From Rhyacichthys aspro (lineage: Eukaryota > Chordata > Actinopteri > Gobiiformes > Rhyacichthyidae), in contig CM072153.1 in assembly GCA_036850595.1 (NCBI GenBank), positions 11,178,169 to 11,242,168 on the forward strand: a stretch of DNA of 64,000 nt. Reading direction: 5' to 3'. The notes beneath the pieces are model-generated. The model was not told where the DNA came from, made no database searches, and saw only the letters and a list, made by a program, of their open reading frames with translations. Below are positions 24,872-36,200 of this stretch, piece by piece (position 1 is the first letter of the stretch; every line of letters begins with the position of its first letter). The translations under genes and the position numbers were made by a program.

Positions 24872-26397
24872 CGCACAGGACTATGGGAAATGTAATTTTT
24901 TTATTCCAAAAACTCACTTCAAGCCACTGTGGTATGGAGATGCCTTTAATTGGTGCTTGTTGAGCATCAGTGTACCTTTATCTGAGGTTTTATTTTCTTG
25001 TGCCTTGAGAATGCCTCTTCTTCTTACCTATATCACATTACATTTTTACTGGCTTCTCTCAATAACGAGATGATGAGGAATGTCTGTTTTTCCACTCCAG
25101 AGGAAAGTTGTAATGTTTGTTAAATGCAGACAGTCAACAATGCACATACGCACCACACTTAATACTACAGGTGATTCTTCCACATAAACTAACACTGTCT
25201 GGTCAAAAACAGTCAACACATAAATAACTGGCCAGGTATCTAATTATTGTAATGCTTTGATTAATTAGTTTCAACTGTCTCTATAATAGTATGTGCTATA
25301 ATATGCAGGGTTTCATTACATTTATCTTTACACAGTGGAAATCCCTTTTATTCCACATCAGTGACTTTCAAGAACAACAGAGATGAATGCAAAAGAAATT
25401 CCCTTGGCCTGTATTTAACTTTTAATTTTTTTGTTTACATGGAGTGTGGGGCTCTCAGCCAATCACAGCTCAGAGAAAAGGAAAATACAGCAAAGCAATA
25501 TGCTAGGTGATTACAGTTCATTCAACACCAGAATAACTGGATTTGACTTTTCCATGTTTGTTTACAACCATTTACCCAGATATCCTGCATATTATGCCTG
25601 AAAACAACTATCTTGTGGTAAAATAATGAAACTTTGAATTTAAATAATGTTGCAGCATTGTCTAAGCTGATCAAAACTGCTCCAAGGTATGCCATAATCA
25701 AAGATCAAAAGCAGTGAGATTTGTTTTCTCCCAGGTAGTGTTTATACATTCTCATATTTTCTATATGCTCGACTACGGTGCCTCAACCAAACTGGTTTAA
25801 GATAATTTGCACTTTTAAAATTCTCTTATTTTGCTGAGAATGCATTTTTGTTTATACTCTGAACTTTAGGTCACTGTTAAGTCCTCTCATGGGAAGCTCA
25901 TCCTGGGAGTAGCGCAGGAATGTCAGACAGCTGTGTGTGTCCGTGACCGCTCCATCTCCCACGGAGCCTATTATGTCTGCCCGCTCTTACACCCCAACGT
26001 CACATGATCCCATTTGTGCATGAACATCCACATATGTTGACACACACATCTGCTTCAAGACCACTTACCCAAACAACGGCACATACAGACACATAGGCTC
26101 CAGCTTGTCCCCCTCCTCCACACTGAACTGTCCAGACTGCACCACTAAAAACACAGTCCCAGAGGAGACATATTGACCAGCACCAGGCCGGGGTTGAAAT
26201 ATTTCAAAGGGTTTTATTTACTTTTTAAGAGAGTACTGTTTTACATGTGCTGTTTTGAAACCCCCCACTAAATAATCTACTTCATGCTATTAACTGTGTA
26301 CAAGACTAGAAAAGTATTGCCCTGTATCTGGTTTTTATTAGGTCCATATGCTTCTGGTTTAGTGGTGCAAAAGGGGAGAAAAAAATTAATGGGAACT

Positions 26398-26428
26398 GGG
26401 AAGGAAAGAAAGAAAAGAAAGAAACCAG
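26398..26428. repeat. GA-rich microsatellite in mmp15 3' UTR
   Basis: Short run of GAAA/GGAAA units (AAGGAAAGAAAGAAAAGAAA). Confidence 0.6.
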
Positions 26429-26989
26429 ATTGTTAGGAGAGGAGTGGGAGTGTTTCTGTTGAGAAGGAGGAGTATCAGCGAGAGGGAGGGCCGACGCTGG
26501 CGTTGTGCCTCCTGACCTAGATTGGGTAAAGTCCACTACTCTCGTGTTGCTTTGACTTCCTGTTACACCACATCCCTTTGATACTGTACTTCCACCTGTA
26601 TCATTTTTCCACTTTTCTGGAAAGGAAGTGTTTAACAGTTAATTAATGTATCAAAACCTGTGCAGGATGTGATTCTTATCCTGGTTTAGTTTTCCACCTT
26701 CATTATGAAAGGTCTGTCTTTGTGTTAAGCCACTGTACATGCTAAACCTGCCTTTGAATTAGACTTTTAATGTCAAACCTTTGACTTTAAATAATGTTTT
26801 TAAGTCTGTCTGGCTTTGTAAATATCTGGGGCCTTTCTAAACTACAAATAGCATGAGTGAAATTTAACTTTTTTTGTGTTCATTTGTCTTTTTGTACATT
26901 TTGTGTACACTGTGTCCACCTGTAAAATTACACATGCAGGGCATGTTCTGGAAGGCCTTGCACTTCTGTGAAGAGGACAATCATTTCAC

Positions 26990-26995
26990 AATAAA
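26990..26995 (+). terminator. mmp15: mmp15 poly(A) signal
   Basis: AATAAA about 2.1 kb after the mmp15 stop and the best canonical signal before the next gene. It implies a 3' UTR from 24872 to about 27015. Confidence 0.6.
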
Positions 26996-27497
26996 ACTCA
27001 CTGTTAAAAGCAATACTCAAAGACTGCTCTACAGTATTTGCCCTCTTCTTCGTAACTGTTACTTGTAGTGTGCTTGTGTGAAGTGGTTCCAGTTTTAACC
27101 ACAAGAGGGATCCAATGCTTTAATATCTAAGGCTATTAAATAGTTAACATACTAAGTAATTCCTGTTTTCTCTTAAGATAATCTGTTTGGCTCAGAGGGC
27201 CTGAATACAACAATATGAAGTATTGAATCAATATGGATTCAAAACAATGAGCAAAGTAAAGTTTCAAATGGTGTTTTAAACTGTTAGCATCAAGACACAA
27301 TACTTGTGTTAGAAAAAGACTACAGAAATTGTTAGAATTGTATGATGTTATAGCTATAAGTGTGACTGCTGTGTTTTTGATCCAGTGAAAGTACCTTCCA
27401 ACATGTCGTAATGTGCTAATCAGGATTATCTTTGTCAAAGATCATGCACTGTATCTAATTGTACTTTCTCTTTTCTATTCCCTTTGTATCTTCTATG

Positions 27498-27503
27498 TTT
27501 TAT
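27498..27503 (-). terminator. Candidate poly(A) signal for the minus-strand gene
   Basis: TTTATT on the + strand reads AATAAA on the minus strand, 245 bases past the candidate stop codon at 27748-27750. Confidence 0.35.
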
Positions 27504-27747
27504 TCAGCCACCTCCTCTCAGACTTACACCCTTTGATCCACTTTTCACTATTTCCACATACTTTTGTTGTTTTTGTGTTAATCTTAGAGTATTGTTCAGA
27601 TTTCTAAATTCAACACAGCTGTTAAAGCAATCTGCTTTAGCCAAATTCACCCCTGCAGTGCTGGGTCTCCTCCAGATGTTACTTTGGGATTGGGGCCACC
27701 TCAGTGCCATTCTGCCCTAGACCTGGGCCTGAGGCCAAGGGTCTGTG

Positions 27748-29618
27748 TCACATAGGCATGTAGTCCAGCTTATCCCCACTGAGCTCATAATGGGATCTGC
27801 CCACTGCCTCCTGCCTCATCAGTGCCACAAACTCCTCTGGAGTTGCCAGTCCTTTCAGAACAGCACAACAACAGACTTTTGGTTTGATTGGGTCTGCTTT
27901 CTTTGCTATCAATACTGTTTTATATTTTAAAATTATTATTAATATAATTAGTATAGTGTGACACAAGTCAGTTTCTGTTTTAGTAAAACCTTGATTTTAT
28001 TGTTTATGGCAAAATCTTGCTTTGTATTTAAATTTAAGTTAGTTAATTTACAACATTGCAACAATAAACTATTTGGTTTGTTTGTCTGGGTTAAAAAGGG
28101 CATTACTGTCTTGTCACTAATCACTTTTAGGCCTCATGCCATGCTCTCTTCCTTCTCTCCTTTTTCCTATCCTTAGAATCTCATCCTACCTGCTGTGCCT
28201 CCTGCACTGAACCTAGAGTAGATAAAATGCTCTTGATTTGGCCTGTTTATTACATTTTATGATATTTATAACATATCATATGACATATCACAATTTATTA
28301 CAACAGCAAACATTGTTATGCCTATAAACAATATGTTGGCAACAATGTCTGTTATTTGTGAATAATAAAACATTGCTGTAGTTCTAGTTCTAGAAATTGC
28401 TGAAAATTTTACTTGGTGTTAGATTTTACTTTTATCTGGCTACTTTTATGGTTTTGTATCCTCAGGAAAAAGCTGTGCCTTTAGATTGAAGCCATATTTC
28501 ACATCTTAATACTTTTTAACTGGAGTAATAAACAGTAAAATAAGTAAAATTGAACACACATCATCTGGGTCTTAAAACAATTCATGATACAGTCAATATA
28601 ATGTACAATACACCAATCTTGGTCTCCTGAGAAGTTCTATGGTACCTGGTAGTAGTCTGTCTGTCTGGGGGATGAATTATTAATTACTTTTGTCTAAACA
28701 TGTGTCTTAGCAGTAGAAGGGGTTGATAACAGTTTATAGGTTATAGGGATGATGTCCGATAGCTTTCTCTGACGTTAATCTGCGATTGCTCACGACCAGG
28801 ATTGTCCCTTGACCTTCAGGTGCTGCTGGTTAAGCCTGTTAGCCCCTGGGAGCCATCGTGGAATCCTGGCAGAGCTGCGCTGGCTGTGCCGCACTCTGGA
28901 TCTTTGCGACAGCACCGGCATGCAGAACCACCTGTAGATCAGCAGGTAAGAACAACACCTTCAAAAAAGAATAGGCCTAAATACAAAGGCACATACATCA
29001 TTTCATTTAGAAACAATCTGATATATTTTGATTTGAGAAAAAAAAGAAAGAAAACTAAACACTAAAGGGGGCTGGCTAAACTAAATCAACAGTATGTAAT
29101 AATGAAGTTTTTTTTTTTTTTCCAATTACCAAAATTGGCCCCTCATTATTTTTATTTAGTAAAGCTCTGTCTAATTTGACAAAATGTGGACCATAAAATC
29201 CTTTACTCTTGTCCAAGCCAGTTCATCACAAATGTTGCGTACTTCTTGTGATTGATCTTAACCGCAAGTGTCCTAACCTGGGAAGAATTATCTAAAGGCA
29301 CATCAGGTTTGTAGCCTTGATCCCGATTCAAGATTAGGCGGGGGGCACTTTATAATCCAGCCCTTTGATTTTAAGATTATGTCATGAAGAAGCCCCTCTA
29401 ATCTGCCTCTATAATATCCCAGCTAAATTATTTACATGTGTTTTACATGTAATTTACTGGTGCTGGAGTGGGAAAGTGGTGGACTATAGTGACTAACTCT
29501 GCAACTCAACACTGCTTCATAATGGTGTTGAATGGTCAGTTTCTCCCAGTCTGCTGTCGTCAGTTACCTCAGCAGGTCGTCTTGCAGGTTTAGTGGATTA
29601 TCTCCATAGGCTGATAAA
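27748..29618 (-). CDS. Candidate minus-strand gene, 3' exons (possibly SPMIP8/TEPP-like)
   Basis: Four possible exons join in phase on the minus strand: 29618-29568, 29347-29278, 28931-28895 and 27851-27748, ending in TGA. The joined C terminus reads ...LILNRDQGYKPDVPLDNSSQ, then VVLHAGAVAKIQ, then RLATPEEFVALMRQEAVGRS, and closes KLDYMPM-stop. Acceptors at 28932 and 27852 have good pyrimidine tracts; the acceptor at 29348 and the donor GTGCGG below 28895 are weak. In human the small gene TEPP (SPMIP8, a sperm axoneme microtubule inner protein) lies between CNGB1 and MMP15 and is divergent from CNGB1, exactly this position and orientation. Identity therefore rests on gene order, not on a remembered protein match. 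Exons before 29618 were not found. A decayed gene is also possible. Confidence 0.45.
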
Positions 29619-29673
29619 CTGTCAAAGAGGATCATAAACACATCTCAGATTAATTGTCCCGCCTGCTGAGGTA
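29565..29673. repeat. 12-base inverted repeat upstream of cngb1
   Basis: TACCTCAGCAGG at 29565-29576 and its exact reverse complement at 29662-29673, spaced by 85 bases. The left arm overlaps the donor of the first candidate exon of the minus-strand gene. Confidence 0.7.
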
Positions 29674-30243
29674 TTCACTTGAATCACTGTGCTTTAAACA
29701 GTTGCATGTGTTTTTCCTATACATTTGTGGGCAATGCTTGCTCTTTGTCTAACTGGCTTAACTGCTTAAACCCCATGTAACCTAGAAGCAAAGCATCTTA
29801 AGGTCCACTCCAGTGTGTAAGGTTTAAGTCTATGTCCCCTTGACTTTTAGATCCTTCTAATTTTTTGTTTAATTTAATTTGCATGGATGTAATAGAGCAA
29901 GCATCACCAACAACTTTAGCTACATTGACTATTGAATAGGAGTTCAGAGGTTGGATTTCTACCAAGAATGTATAGGCTACAGATTACAGGTAGATTAAGT
30001 ATAAAAATGCATTTCTGATTTAAATATTTCTCTGTGCATGCATTATCCATTAAGCCATCCAAATATTACTGATTATGATTTAACTGATCCTGCTGTCCTT
30101 ATTAGACCTCATTAGCTCAGGTTGAGAGCTTTGTGTTGGGCTCATAAAGTAGCTGCTCCAGGGATAAATAAGAGTTATTATCGTCAAGCATGTTTGATGA
30201 ATGGTCTTAGAGAGGGCTATTAAATCTACCTTTGTTCAGCAGG
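29674..30243 (+). promoter_or_regulatory. cngb1: cngb1 upstream region
   Basis: About 570 bases before the cngb1 start codon with no coding signal. AT-rich elements that could serve as a start region occur at 30141-30171 (CTCATAAAGTA and GGGATAAATAAG). The sequence just before the ATG (TTGTTCAGCAG) could also be a splice acceptor after a 5' UTR exon farther upstream; the two cases cannot be separated here. Confidence 0.35.
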
Positions 30244-33200
30244 ATGTTTAACTGGGTGGTGAAAGTGGTCCCTCAGCCCCCGGAAGCCCCTGTGATAGAG
30301 GAAACTGTCAAGGCCCCGGCTCCTGTAAGGCATCTACTGTATCTAGCCCATTGTATACGTTTACCCTGAAAAAAAAATGCTAATACACAGAAATAAATAG
30401 CACAAATAATTCGATAGTTAACCCTGGAAAAAAGAAAATAATTTAATTAAGTGTGATGTTAGGCTACCCACCATTTTACAGAACAGAAGATTAGAAGTTA
30501 CCATTTATTGTGATGTGAAAAGCGAGATGAGTGTTGCTAGAAGCTAATGCTAACAGTTAATGCTAAAAGGTCTGGATGACATAGACACTGACTATAGCCG
30601 TGATACAACAACCTGTCTTTACATTAATAATAATAATAATATTTTCGTTGGAGTGCAGTACATTTTTTAATTTTTAATTCATGTAAACATAGCAAAAATG
30701 TACAAAAAATGGATTTAAAGGAAGGTCTGAATGTGAGTCAATGGAAACAAAGGTTTATCAAACTAACCATTCACTAGCAGCTTCCAAGGTAATGTTGCTG
30801 ATTGCACTGTATTTTGAATGGTTAGTGAATTTTGGTTTTTGGAGCAAGGTAATTAGTGATTAGGTGAAATGTAGACAGGTGGTAAGGGTCTGTAATTGAT
30901 TTAAATATTTGATTTATAGCATTGGTTCTGTTCTTACTATTAGTGAGGACCCCAGAGAAATGTATAATTCCCATCTGTGGTTCAAAGGCTTTCACAAAGT
31001 ATAATGCCAAAATGTGTTTACAGCTTTGTGTTCTGTCCCTGTTTCTTTTTTAGGTTAAAAATCCACCTAAAGTCAAGGAAGGTGAGCTTTTTATGATACA
31101 TTTATTTTTACTGTGTGCATTGAACTATGAAGTAAAATGGATCTTTATTTTCTAGCTCCCATTGTTAAGAGTCCCCCTCTGAAAAATGAGGATGAAGTTT
31201 CAGTTGACAGGTGAACTTCCTTGTCCACTATGTAGAAATGTTTATTACAGTATGTGTGGGTGCTTATAGTATGATTTTCCTCCTGCAGCCAGAGCCAGAG
31301 TGGAGTGTTAGGCTGGCTGTCCAATGGGTTTGTCAGTGCATTACCCCAGCCTGCTGGCTCCCCTCAACTCACCAGGGCCGACACTGATGCCAGGGTGAGT
31401 CTGGAAAATGGATTTACTTTACTATATCAATAAAAATGTCTGCACATGAAATTATCGTAATTCCTCTTTTGTTTTCTTGGTCCAACCACCAGGGAGACAA
31501 TGGGTAAGTGTGACATAATCTGTAGGATTTTAAATAAACATTACAACAAAAGACTGTATGTTTTGGGTTGTCATGTATGGCTCTCTCTCAGGTCTGGAGT
31601 GTTGGGCTGGGTCTCCCAGGGCCTGAACAACATACTGCCACAGCCTGATGAGAAATACAGAGAAACTCCTCAGGTCTGCAACGAGGAAGAAACTGAGGTA
31701 AATGATCTATAAAAATTGAGTTGGCAGAATTCACCGGTCCGCAATCAAGTCATTAATATAAAAATCTCCATGTCTAAATGGTGTTGTGTATGCTGTGTCA
31801 TATTTTTGGTGGCACTTGAACAGGGAATACAACATGGAGATATTTAGATGCATGAATCAAGTTAGAACCTTTGAACTGTATTAGACTTAATTGAACCAAC
31901 TCTATGCCACGCTCATAGACAATCACATGTGAATAGGCAGCTTATAAAGACATCTACCCGGGGTTTATCCCATCCTATTTGAATATCACTAACTAGTGTA
32001 GGCACTGAACAAGCCCTTGTGGTTAAATCTTGTTATATACTACTGTGTTTTTCTCCTCTAGGTCTATGATGTGCAAACAATGCCAGGTATGATTGAATAA
32101 ATATTGAAAGTAAGCTTAAATACTTTAAAAATAATAATTGTCACACTATTCTTTGCAGATTATGATCCCCTTCCTCATATCCCCGTGGTGGAGATGGTAT
32201 CAGAAGATGAAGGGGATGAGATTGACCACTCAGGTCCATTTCCCCCAAAGTGAGTGAACAATCTGACCCCAGGCCCAAACAAGCTATATGACTATCTCAA
32301 ATGACTTCCTTTTTGTTTGTTTTTCAGTGTAACCAATTGGATAAAACAAATAATACCTCAGCCAATGACACATCCTCCTGGTTATGTGGTATCAGAACCT
32401 TCAAATTCAACCACTCGCTCCTCTCTGGACAAAAGTATGCACAAGAGTGATCAATAGTTACTTTTAGGAGGATCTGTTGAGTTGTATTCTTGCTTGGAAG
32501 TAGACCAGACTAGATAAAGGAAACACAGGTGTTTGCAACCAGGTGCACATCACATCATTTTTTTCTTTTCCAGTTCTGTCTCCTCCTCCTGAATCTCTCA
32601 GTGGCATCTCACTGGATACTGATGGCAAGGTCGCAGGGTACGTTCAGTTCTGTGTTCACCTAAAATGACATTTCAATAGTATTCTTGACCAAAATGTACA
32701 TTTACATAATGTTTTATTGTGAGTATGAGTTATGACCTGGCATGTTTGTAATTACCATGTCTCTCCACAGTGTGGTTGGCTGGTTTGTGTCAGGCTTGGG
32801 TCTGAAGATGCCCCAGCCTGCTTTATCTTCCAAAGACGATGTTGATGTAAGTTTGTTTGTGTGAATTGTACTTGCCTGCACTTTTTGAACAGTCATTGGT
32901 CGAAGAAGTGCTATTTTAACTTCCTGTGTTTTGTTTTAGGGGGCAGCTGAGGTTCTACAGAAGGGTAAGCTAAACTATTTTTTGCATGTGCCATAAATTT
33001 TGTTGTTGCTTGCCAGTGTGACAGTTCACAGTTCAATCAAGTGGATCTCAGTTTATATCAACATTTATTCTTGATACAAACTGCTCAGAGTACGAAGCCT
33101 GTGTAGTTGTCTGTTTTCTGTTTTTTTTTGTCCCTAGTTTTTCAGACATGTTTTGGTGGGCCAGTCGGAGGTTAACTCAGTTCCTCTTCTCCTTCTGTTT

Positions 33201-36200
33201 CAGGGGGGAAGGTGCTGCGAGCCCCTTAAACAGCAGGAGAAGACAACTGGGTGACCAACGCTTCCCACAGAAAGACCACCTGTTAAATCTATATCTGATG
33301 GAACATTAACTAGGCAGCTGTAAGAGAATATAGAGATATATTCAACTCACCTTACTGTATCTAATACAGTTTTCTATGAATGTACCATATATTTATATTG
33401 CATAACAGAGCAGTGTTAATTAGAAAACATATGTTTATAGTTTTTAGCCTTTGTGTTTTTAAGGATTTGCACATTTTCTGTATGACAGAAAAATAGTTAT
33501 CGCCATTTATTTACAATGTCTGTAAGTGCACAAACCAGACATGTTATTTTACTGTAACTGTATTGTATTTACTCAAGGCAGCATGTACTTTAACATACTA
33601 TAGGTGCTATATAGTATACTACCATGCCATTTTCATACTCGTTATTCACTTTGATTCAACAGGTCAACAGGATATTTGGAAATGACTGTCTAGTTGTAGA
33701 TTGTTCGTGGTTCAGACAAGTCACCAAATACCATATTTATATATAATATAATATATATTTATATGCATTATTTGTATATGTCTTGAAGCTGGATGTATCA
33801 GAATCAAATAATTCACTCACTAGAAATATCTGAGTCAAGACTGAAACGTGAAAAACCCTCTGTAAAACATTTCCTTGCAATGTCAAAATCTAGAAGTATT
33901 GATTAAAACTGGCAGCTATGTTTAATCTTAGTAACACTAATATCAAAATTATATTTTGTTATAATTATTTAGGTCTTGCTCACGGCTGCTTCATGTTCAT
34001 GATTTCTGTCTTCATTTTTACTGTGTATGCAAAACCATATGAGACTTTTTAAGGCCCGTTGGATCCACTTGATTTGCTTATGGCCTTGAACTGTGAAATG
34101 TGACCTGGAGATGTGGTGGTGGTGATTATGATTATTATACACATGATTGTACATTTACTGTCATTATTATGTTAAAATACTGAGACAACAATAAAGATTC
34201 AGTATGATCTCACTGTATGTCTGGGGTGATAAAAAAACAAACACTATGGGCATGTGACGTTATTTGCAAACCACATCATAAGGGGGCTCTCAGAGATTGC
34301 ACAGGGTTTGACTTGTTGTATAATATCCTGGACTACTGGAAAAATAGGCAGTTGATTAATATAAAATGATAACCTTATCCCCCTAGAACAATATATTGTA
34401 CTTCAGACACTTGTTATTCTCCTGTAGCCTCATCCAAACTCCGGCCTGACATGGTACTAGAAGATGTTGACTCAGACAATGAGTGCCAGCAGAACCATGA
34501 GCCCCAGTCAAACGCTGCACCAGCAATACCAGCCACATCACTGACTCCACCTTCACCAGTAGTAGCACATCAACAGCCACAGTCTCCCACCCCAGCATCA
34601 GAACCATCCCAGAGTATAACTAAAGTTTCTCAGGAAGACGCTGAGACTCAGACCGGCCGCTGGACACCATTTATAGAAAGCATCAAGAGGGAGGCCGAGG
34701 ATGTGGCACTGGCTACTATGGAAGAACGGTAAGAAGGTGGAAGGAGTTTGTTCTGTTTGTGAGATCATTGCAGCAGTTTTATGTTATTCTGCCTGTCTTC
34801 ATCAGTCTTCTACAGGAGCGCCTGGAGATGGCACGTATGGCTGAGGAGGTGGCCAGACAGACAGCTGAGATGGCCATTAGACAGATGGCCACTGAGGGAC
34901 AGTCCATTAAGCTCTCATTGAGTAGCCAAGATCTGCTGGAGGAACCTGATGTTGAGTAAGAATAATTTTTAATAGAGCATGTATGTAATGGAAAATTATA
35001 AATAGAAAAAAACATTTTAGTGTATGTCCCAGGCACAACAAATAGCAAAGATTACACTGACAGATAGTGTGTTTAATATGACCAGGCTGCCGGTGCCACA
35101 AGAGGAGACTGAGGAGGACCAATGTCAAATTGCAGAGTAAGATTTAAAATCTTATTCTCTCACATCGTCTCATCCCTTCATAACATAGATAGCCAGTGTG
35201 CTTTTTGTCTTTCTAGATGCTAAGTGATAGCCATTGCTACCTCAGCAGTTTTTATAAAAATCCCTCTCCTTTAGCTCTGTGTCAGTCACCTGGTGGATTT
35301 TTAGGCCATGCTCACCTGCTCGGCCCATTATTTAACACTGCCGGCTGTGTTTCTCTCCTAATCCCGTGGGTTCTCGTTAAGTGATCTGATGGTGTGTCGA
35401 GCGCATCCTCAGCATCATAGAGTGATTCCGTAGCAACGACAGCTTCACTTAGCAACAACCCCCCTCCCCCCCTTCAGTAGTTGCCCCGGTAACCGCGCGC
35501 CTGCACCTGCCTCTCATCATTTTAACGCGCAAGCAAAGGATGGAAACGAACGAGAGATATTATTCAGGCTGCTTTCTTCAGACAAATGTAAAAACTCAAC
35601 AGTCTTACTGCTCGTAGCAGTCTTACTTAAATTGCTGTTGTGTCAGTTTGTGGATATTTTCTCTCGGGACTCGCTCAAATACCTCGAAAGTGAGTTGTCT
35701 ATTTGGTTTGATTATTGTGTAATTTACTCCCCTTTAATTAATTATCTGAAGGCATTTTCCAGTTGTGTGTTTTAACGTGTCTTTCTCTGGTTACTCACCG
35801 AATATAAAACAGTTTGTGTAAATCACTTGCTAGCTACAGGTGTTCACTACGTTCATAAGCTAGCCCGCGAGGCTATCCGCTATATATTATGTATGTACAT
35901 GTATTGTTTTATTATCACATGTTTTGCTTAATGGACAATGTGTGAGACTCTGAGGAGACTGTAACAAGAGAACCATTGTGTGTGTGTTGCAGAAAAGAGA
36001 GTGAGAGTGTTGCTGAGGTCGAAAGGTCAGCAGAGATAGAGGAACCTGCCCTAAACGAACCAGGTGAGCGCAGAATCAAACTCTAGAAACGTACAGATCT
36101 GGACGCCCAGTAGCAGGCCTATATACACAACTGTGCATGTAGCAAAATTATATTTATTGATTAAAAATTTAGAGCCAATAGAGGAAGCAGAGCCGGAGCC

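Noticed and set aside
28802..28945. Plus-strand open frame with GTAAGA donor as a 5' exon of cngb1
   Set aside because: The plus-strand peptide has no resemblance to GARP. The same DNA on the minus strand has a good acceptor and joins in phase to other minus-strand exons.
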